Positions 59,171-64,000 of a stretch of DNA of 64,000 nt are shown here, in pieces. Origin of the DNA: Climacium dendroides. Its lineage: Eukaryota; Streptophyta; Bryopsida; Hypnales; Climaciaceae. The stretch is taken from contig OX467088.1 of the NCBI GenBank assembly GCA_950106755.1, positions 29,908,401 through 29,972,400 on the forward strand, read 5' to 3'. Made by a program: the position numbers and the translations under genes. Below the pieces are notes generated by a model that was given only the letters and a program-made list of their open reading frames with translations, had not been told where the DNA came from and did not search any database. The first letter of the stretch is position 1. Each line of letters begins with the position of its first letter.

Positions 59171-60929
59171 TTCTAAAGGTCACAGGATGCATGAAGCATT
59201 CACTCTAGAAAGGGAACAAATAGAGAAGAAGTGAAGGTAAGTTGCGGCGGAGACCCTGCAAGGGAAAATGTAGAAGAAAAACAATGTCAATGGAGCCGAT
59301 AGGAGAGACGCATTTTCCAACAATGTTTGAGCGGAAAATTTAGAACGTGAAAATCCGAAGTTCAAAATTCCCTCCACGTCCCGACTTTCCAGTGCACATG
59401 GGTCATGCGAGCAGTACGAAGGCACCTTTGCAGCTTTCCGTTGTCGACTTTTCAATTAATGACTACCGGCCAAAAAAAGATGATTCTCCACATGCACAGC
59501 TACTACCTTTGATTTTCCAACAATTCCGTCCCGAATTCAGGAGATTCCTAGCACTTTCAAGTGTACTTAGGGAATGGCTTTTCCCATGCCATTTCCCCCC
59601 ATTCCTCGGATGTAGAAATTTTCGCTCTATGTTTAGGAAATCTACATGTACACGGTTCGGGATTTAGGATTCTTAGAGTTTAGGGTCCAATATTCTAAGG
59701 GTTTAGAGATTATAGAAGTTAGGGGTTCCCAGGTATTCAGGTTGTAGAGTGTCTTACATATATTAGAAGTTAAATAAATATAAAACTATATATATGTATT
59801 TGGAAAAGAATTTTTTTTAAGCACAGACCACTAAATTATAATACCTGAACCCTTAAACCCTAAATCTTAACTTAAAGCCCTAAGAAAACAATAATTTAAA
59901 TCGCCTACATTTATCATAACTTCAAATTTACACTGACATCATGGATGGTCCAAAATCTTCAAACCTAAGCCCCTAAACCCTAGGCCATAACACATTATTG
60001 TGAGTCCTTCAAACAAAAAATTTAACGCTAAAGCATAGCAACCCTAAACTTTAAGCCACCCAAATTTATCATAACTTCAAAATTACACAAACACAATCAT
60101 GAATGGTTTACAAAGTTGTGAAGGAATTGACGTCTTGCTAAATGCTTAGTTTTCCCATAATTACGTTTGTTCAATCATATACAACCAAATGATTAAACTG
60201 AAGTGAAGCAAGTATTAAATAAACTAATTCTTTGGTTTTAACTTATGAAGTAATATCCAGTTCCACAAACCTTCTTTTAGAATTGAAGATGTCTGGTAGT
60301 TTAGTAAACCCAAGGTAGCAAAGAAATTTGGTCAATTTTAATTATATAACAATACCTTTGTTCTTTACTCAAAGCCTCCTCTATTCATGACTGCTTTCAA
60401 GTTTTGCATTGCACGCTCAAGTAAATGTCTTATTGTTGTTCATGAAGGTTTAAGCGTAATCCAACTCAAATACTCAATACAATCTAATGAACCAATTCAT
60501 GTAGAATTCAATGCACAAATTATAATTTCAAAATAGACATTAAATAAACAAATAAAATATGTAGGAGTTGAAATCCACAAAAGCTTTTAATTTCTATAAC
60601 CAAGTTTTATGTCAGAAGACATTGATTCATAAATTCTTTTTGATATGAAGAAAACAACTTTCCTGCCTTTTTTAACGGAAATTGCAAACGCACAAAATCA
60701 ATGTGTCAAAAATGACATGAACGGCTGATCCAAAAAAATATAGAAGTTCGAATATCCAAAAAAAAATGTCGTCCATTATCCAGATCTAATATTATAGTAC
60801 TTTGTTTGAAAATTTCTATAATTCATCTTTTAAGAAAACCCTCTTCTACAATTCTTTCATAAAAAATTGCAATGTAGAACTTCATCTTACTTTCATTAAA
60901 AAATCCCAATGGAATACAAAGAAAGCCCT
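59171..60929. other. Non-coding region with degenerate telomere-like motifs
   Basis: Between about 59640 and 60060 there are repeated TTTAGGG/CCCTAAA-like words (GTTTAGGGTCC, TTAAACCCTAAATC, CTAAACCCTAGG), in one orientation on the left and the other on the right, without a clean tandem array. A 106-residue frame at 59347-59667 has no recognised family. Confidence 0.4.
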
Positions 60930-61420
60930 AACCTGCCATAGTTCTATAAAAATTGCAAATGTGGAAAGCCTTAAAAATTGACGTCAAGCAGCCACCAAAA
61001 AAATATGTAGAAGTTCGACTACGCCTCCTCATTCATATTTTAAGAGCAATTTTAACTTCATGTAGATTTAAGCAAATTAGATTACAAAAATGTCGCTACC
61101 TTGGTATAATTCAATAAAAATCGAAAATGGAGAAAGGTTTGAAAATTCATATCAAGAAGCCACCAAAAAAACATGTAAAAGTTAGAATAAACCTCCACAT
61201 TCATATTCTAAGATCAATTCTAACTTCATATAATTTTAATCCATTAGATTACAAAAATGGCCCTACCCTACGATAATTCTATAAAAATTGAAAAATAATG
61301 GGCAAAGGTTAGAAAATTCACTTCAAAAAGCCACCAAGAAAATAATTAGGTAGAAGTTAGTATAAACCTCTTGACCACATTCAAATTCTAAGATCAATTT
61401 TTAACTTAGCTCCCTTCTTT
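60930..61420 (-). repeat. Left inverted arm: ~168-bp unit, three copies
   Basis: The marker GCCACCAA occurs at about 60991, 61159 and 61330. Units read GCAAAGGTT...GCCACCAA...AGAAGTTAG and are the complement of those at 62890-63545. They flank the 174-bp array symmetrically. Confidence 0.75.
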
Positions 61421-62800
61421 CATGTTGGAAATATTAAAAATAATTGGATTTAGTAAAAACATTGAATTAATTTCAATTCTCTTTCATTGTAAACAAGCAA
61501 AGAACAGTCAATTATTCATGGACTGTACTTTAAGTATTGAAATGCACAAAACTCATAGAATTACTATCAAAATGCACAAAACAATAACACCAACAAGTTG
61601 AAAATAGTACAAAGAATTAGAATTCATGAAAATCTTGAAAAAATTTCAAATTTCTTTCATTGAAAACAAACAAACAACAGTCAATTATTCATGAACTGTA
61701 CTTAAAGTATTCAAATGGGCAAAACTTGTAGAATCACTACCAAAATGTACTAAGAAATAACACCAACAAGCTGGAAATAGTACAAAAAATTGGATTTAGT
61801 GAAAACCTTGAACTAATTTCAATGAAATTTCTTTCTTTGAAAACAAGCAAATAATAGTCAATTCTTCATGAAATGTACTTGAAGTATTCAAATGGGCAAA
61901 ACTCATAGAATTACTATCAAAATGTTGAATAACATAATAGCAACAAGTTGGAAATATTACAAAGAATTGGATTTAGTGAAAACCTTGAACTAATTTCAAT
62001 TCTCTTTCATTGAAAACAAGCAAAAAACAATCAATTATTCATGGATTGTACTTTAAGTATTGAAATGCACAAAACTCATAGAATTACTATCAAAATGCAC
62101 AAAACAATAACACCAACAAGTTGGAAATAGTACAAAGAATTAGAATTCATGAAAATCTTGAAATAATTTTGAGTTTCTTTCATTAAAAACAAGCAAAAAG
62201 CAATGGATTATCCATAGACTATACTGTAAGGGTTCAAAATTAATGGACAAAATTCATAGAATTACTATCAAAATGTACAAAAAAATAACACCAACAAGTT
62301 GAAAATATTATAAATAATTAGATTTCATGAAAATCTTGAACTAATTTGAATATTTGTAATTGAAAACAACTTAAAAACAATCAATTGTTTGTATACTGTA
62401 CTTTAAGTTTTAAAATGGGCAAAACTCATAAAATTTCAAGCAAAGTTGTGCTAAACAAACTCCAACAAGTTGTAAATATTTGAAAGAGTTAGAATCCATA
62501 AAAACATTGAAATAATTTGCGATTCCTTTAATACAAAATAAGACTTAAACATTCATTTATTCATGGGCTATATTTAATTATTTAAAGGTGTAAAATTCAT
62601 AGAATTTCAAGAAAATTGTAAGAAAACAAAATACCAAGAAGTTGTAAATATTATAAAGAATTAGATTTCATGAAAATCTTGAACTAATTTGAATTTCTTT
62701 AATTAAAAATAAGCAATTAAAAACCATAAATTCATTCAAGTGTTGTACTTTGAAATATTTGAATGGGCAAAAATTATAGATTTGACGTGTGAAATGAGGA
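61421..62800 (+). repeat. Satellite-like array, ~174-bp unit, about seven to eight copies
   Basis: The marker AAGTTG(G/A)AAATA recurs at about 61594, 61768, 61944, 62116, 62292, 62464 and 62637, a period of 172-176 bp. Units also share AAAACAAGCAA, CAATTATTCATG and AACTCATAGAATTACTATC. Divergence increases toward the right. No frame is present. Confidence 0.85.
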
Positions 62801-62889
62801 TTGGAACAATTCTAATTAATTCTATAGTTTTAATACTTTCATGATGAAACATTATAATCTTTCAATCCATAAGTGATATTTTTTTAAGT

Positions 62890-63545
62890 GACTTTTGACG
62901 TGAATTTTCAAACCTTTGCCCATTTTCAATATTTATAGAATTACCGCAGGGTAGGGCCTTTTTTGTAATCTAATGAATTTAATTTACATGAAGTTAGAAT
63001 TGATCTTAGAATTTGAATGTAGAGGTTTATTCTAACTTCTACCTATTTTTTGGTGGCTTTTTGACGTGAATTTTCAAACCTTTGCCCACTTGTAATTTTT
63101 ATAGAATTATCGCAGGGTAGGGCCTTTTTTATAATCTAATGAATTTAATTTACATGAAGTTAGAATTGATCTTATAATTTGAATGTGGAGGTTCATTCTA
63201 ACTTCTACCTAATTTTTTGGTGGCTTTTTGAAGTGAATTTTCAAACCTTTGCCCACTTGTAATTTTTATAGAATTATCGCAGGGTAGGGCCTTTTTTATA
63301 ATCTAATGAATTTAATTTACATGAAGTTAGAATTGATTTTAGAATTTGAATGTGGAGGTTCATTCTAACTTCTACCTAATTTTTTGGTGGCTTTTTGACA
63401 TGAATTTTTTAGCCTTTGCCCATTTGTAATTTTTATAGAATTATGGCAGTGTAGGGCATTTTTTGTAATCCAATGGGATTTTGTAATCAAAGTTACATGA
63501 TGTTAGAATTGATTTTAGAATATGAATGTGGAGGTCTATTCCAAC
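62890..63545 (+). repeat. Right inverted arm: ~168-bp unit, four copies
   Basis: The markers TTTGCCCA and GGTGGCTTTTTGA recur with a 165-170 bp period. Each unit contains GCAGGGTAGGGC and TTACATGAAGTTAGAATTG. The complement matches 60930-61420. Confidence 0.8.
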
Positions 63546-63668
63546 TTCTACGTATTATTTTTAAAGATAAGGTAGTCTTGTTTTATTGACAGGCTTTGTA
63601 ATGAAGTCTAATATTTGCGAAATGAAGTCTAATATTTGCTAAGGACTTCTTACTGTTTAATCTTTATA

Positions 63669-63902
63669 TTTCACGAGCTTCTTTCCTATTGCACCAATTT
63701 ATTAAAAATTGCATATTATAGTTTGTGAACTTGAATCATACTTTAAAGACAATCATTTCCTGTTCATGATGTATGTGATTTTATTTCACAAGCTTCTTTC
63801 CTATTGCACCAATTTATTAAAAATTGCATAATTATTAGAGTTTGTGAACTTGAATCATACTTTAAACACAATCATTTGCTGTTCATGATGTATGTGATTT
63901 TT
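63669..63902 (+). repeat. 115-119-bp tandem duplication
   Basis: Two adjacent copies beginning TTTCAC(G/A)AGCTTCTTTCC and ending GATGTATGTGATTTT differ by a few bases and a 3-bp indel. Confidence 0.85.
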
Positions 63903-64000
63903 CAAGTATACATGGTACATACATTATGAACAAAGGATATGTTTGCAATACTAAATGCACATACTAAGAGACTTTTATAAATATTGCTAAAATTTTGTAA

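Overview
The window looks like nuclear DNA of a land plant. Spliced plant-type genes, an EXORDIUM/PHI-1 gene, plant-type transposon families and degenerate TTTAGGG-like telomere motifs all point that way. A seed-free plant is my guess, but the sequence does not prove it. Most of the 64 kb is AT-rich, repeat-derived DNA. I recognise one intact host gene, several decayed genes and a dense pile of nested mobile elements. No rRNA, tRNA or CRISPR array was recognised.

Layout. 0-5.9 kb holds a spliced, decayed gene with a degenerate DNA-methylase-like domain (1-3445), an FCP1/NIF-type phosphatase-like frame with two in-frame amber codons (3916-4776), and an unrecognised basic Ser/Pro-rich frame (4989-5881). 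5.9-15.9 kb is AT-rich repeats, including short elements with TTTAACCCCTAAAG-like inverted ends and two dispersed families. 15.9-39.9 kb contains five nested copies (called A, B, A', C and D here) of an unusual element type. Each copy begins TGT(G/A)GGA, ends ACA and is flanked by a 5-bp target-site duplication. Each carries one gag-like or 'putative plant transposon protein'-like frame, and no terminal direct repeat could be seen. B sits in A. C sits in A', A' sits in D, and D sits in the nuclease gene of a decayed PIF/Harbinger transposon. Two CACTA-type elements with 3-bp duplications lie in the same pile. 40.9-42 kb holds the Myb/SANT-like partner gene of the Harbinger element.

42-47 kb is again repeats. 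47.9-49.0 kb is an intact, GC-rich, intronless EXORDIUM-like gene encoding a secreted protein. 49.2-51.2 kb has uncertain exon-like sequence on the minus strand. 52-54.4 kb has more short inverted-end elements. 55.1-57.9 kb is a decayed DUF7869-type, transposase-like gene on the minus strand, with a cluster of about 20-bp hairpin palindromes upstream. The same palindrome family is scattered through the 0-6 kb genes. 60.9-63.6 kb is a symmetric satellite: a roughly 174-bp tandem array flanked by inverted arrays of a roughly 168-bp unit.

The two strongest unusual signals are these. First, the single-unit TG...CA elements with a coding frame and no visible LTRs. Second, their premature stops are almost all TAG, and in sister copies the same codon is usually CAG (sometimes TGG or CGA). 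This fits C-to-T decay of methylated CAG/CHG sites, or possibly tolerated amber codons. Repeat boundaries, duplications and codon comparisons were read by eye. No alignment, database search or expression data were available.
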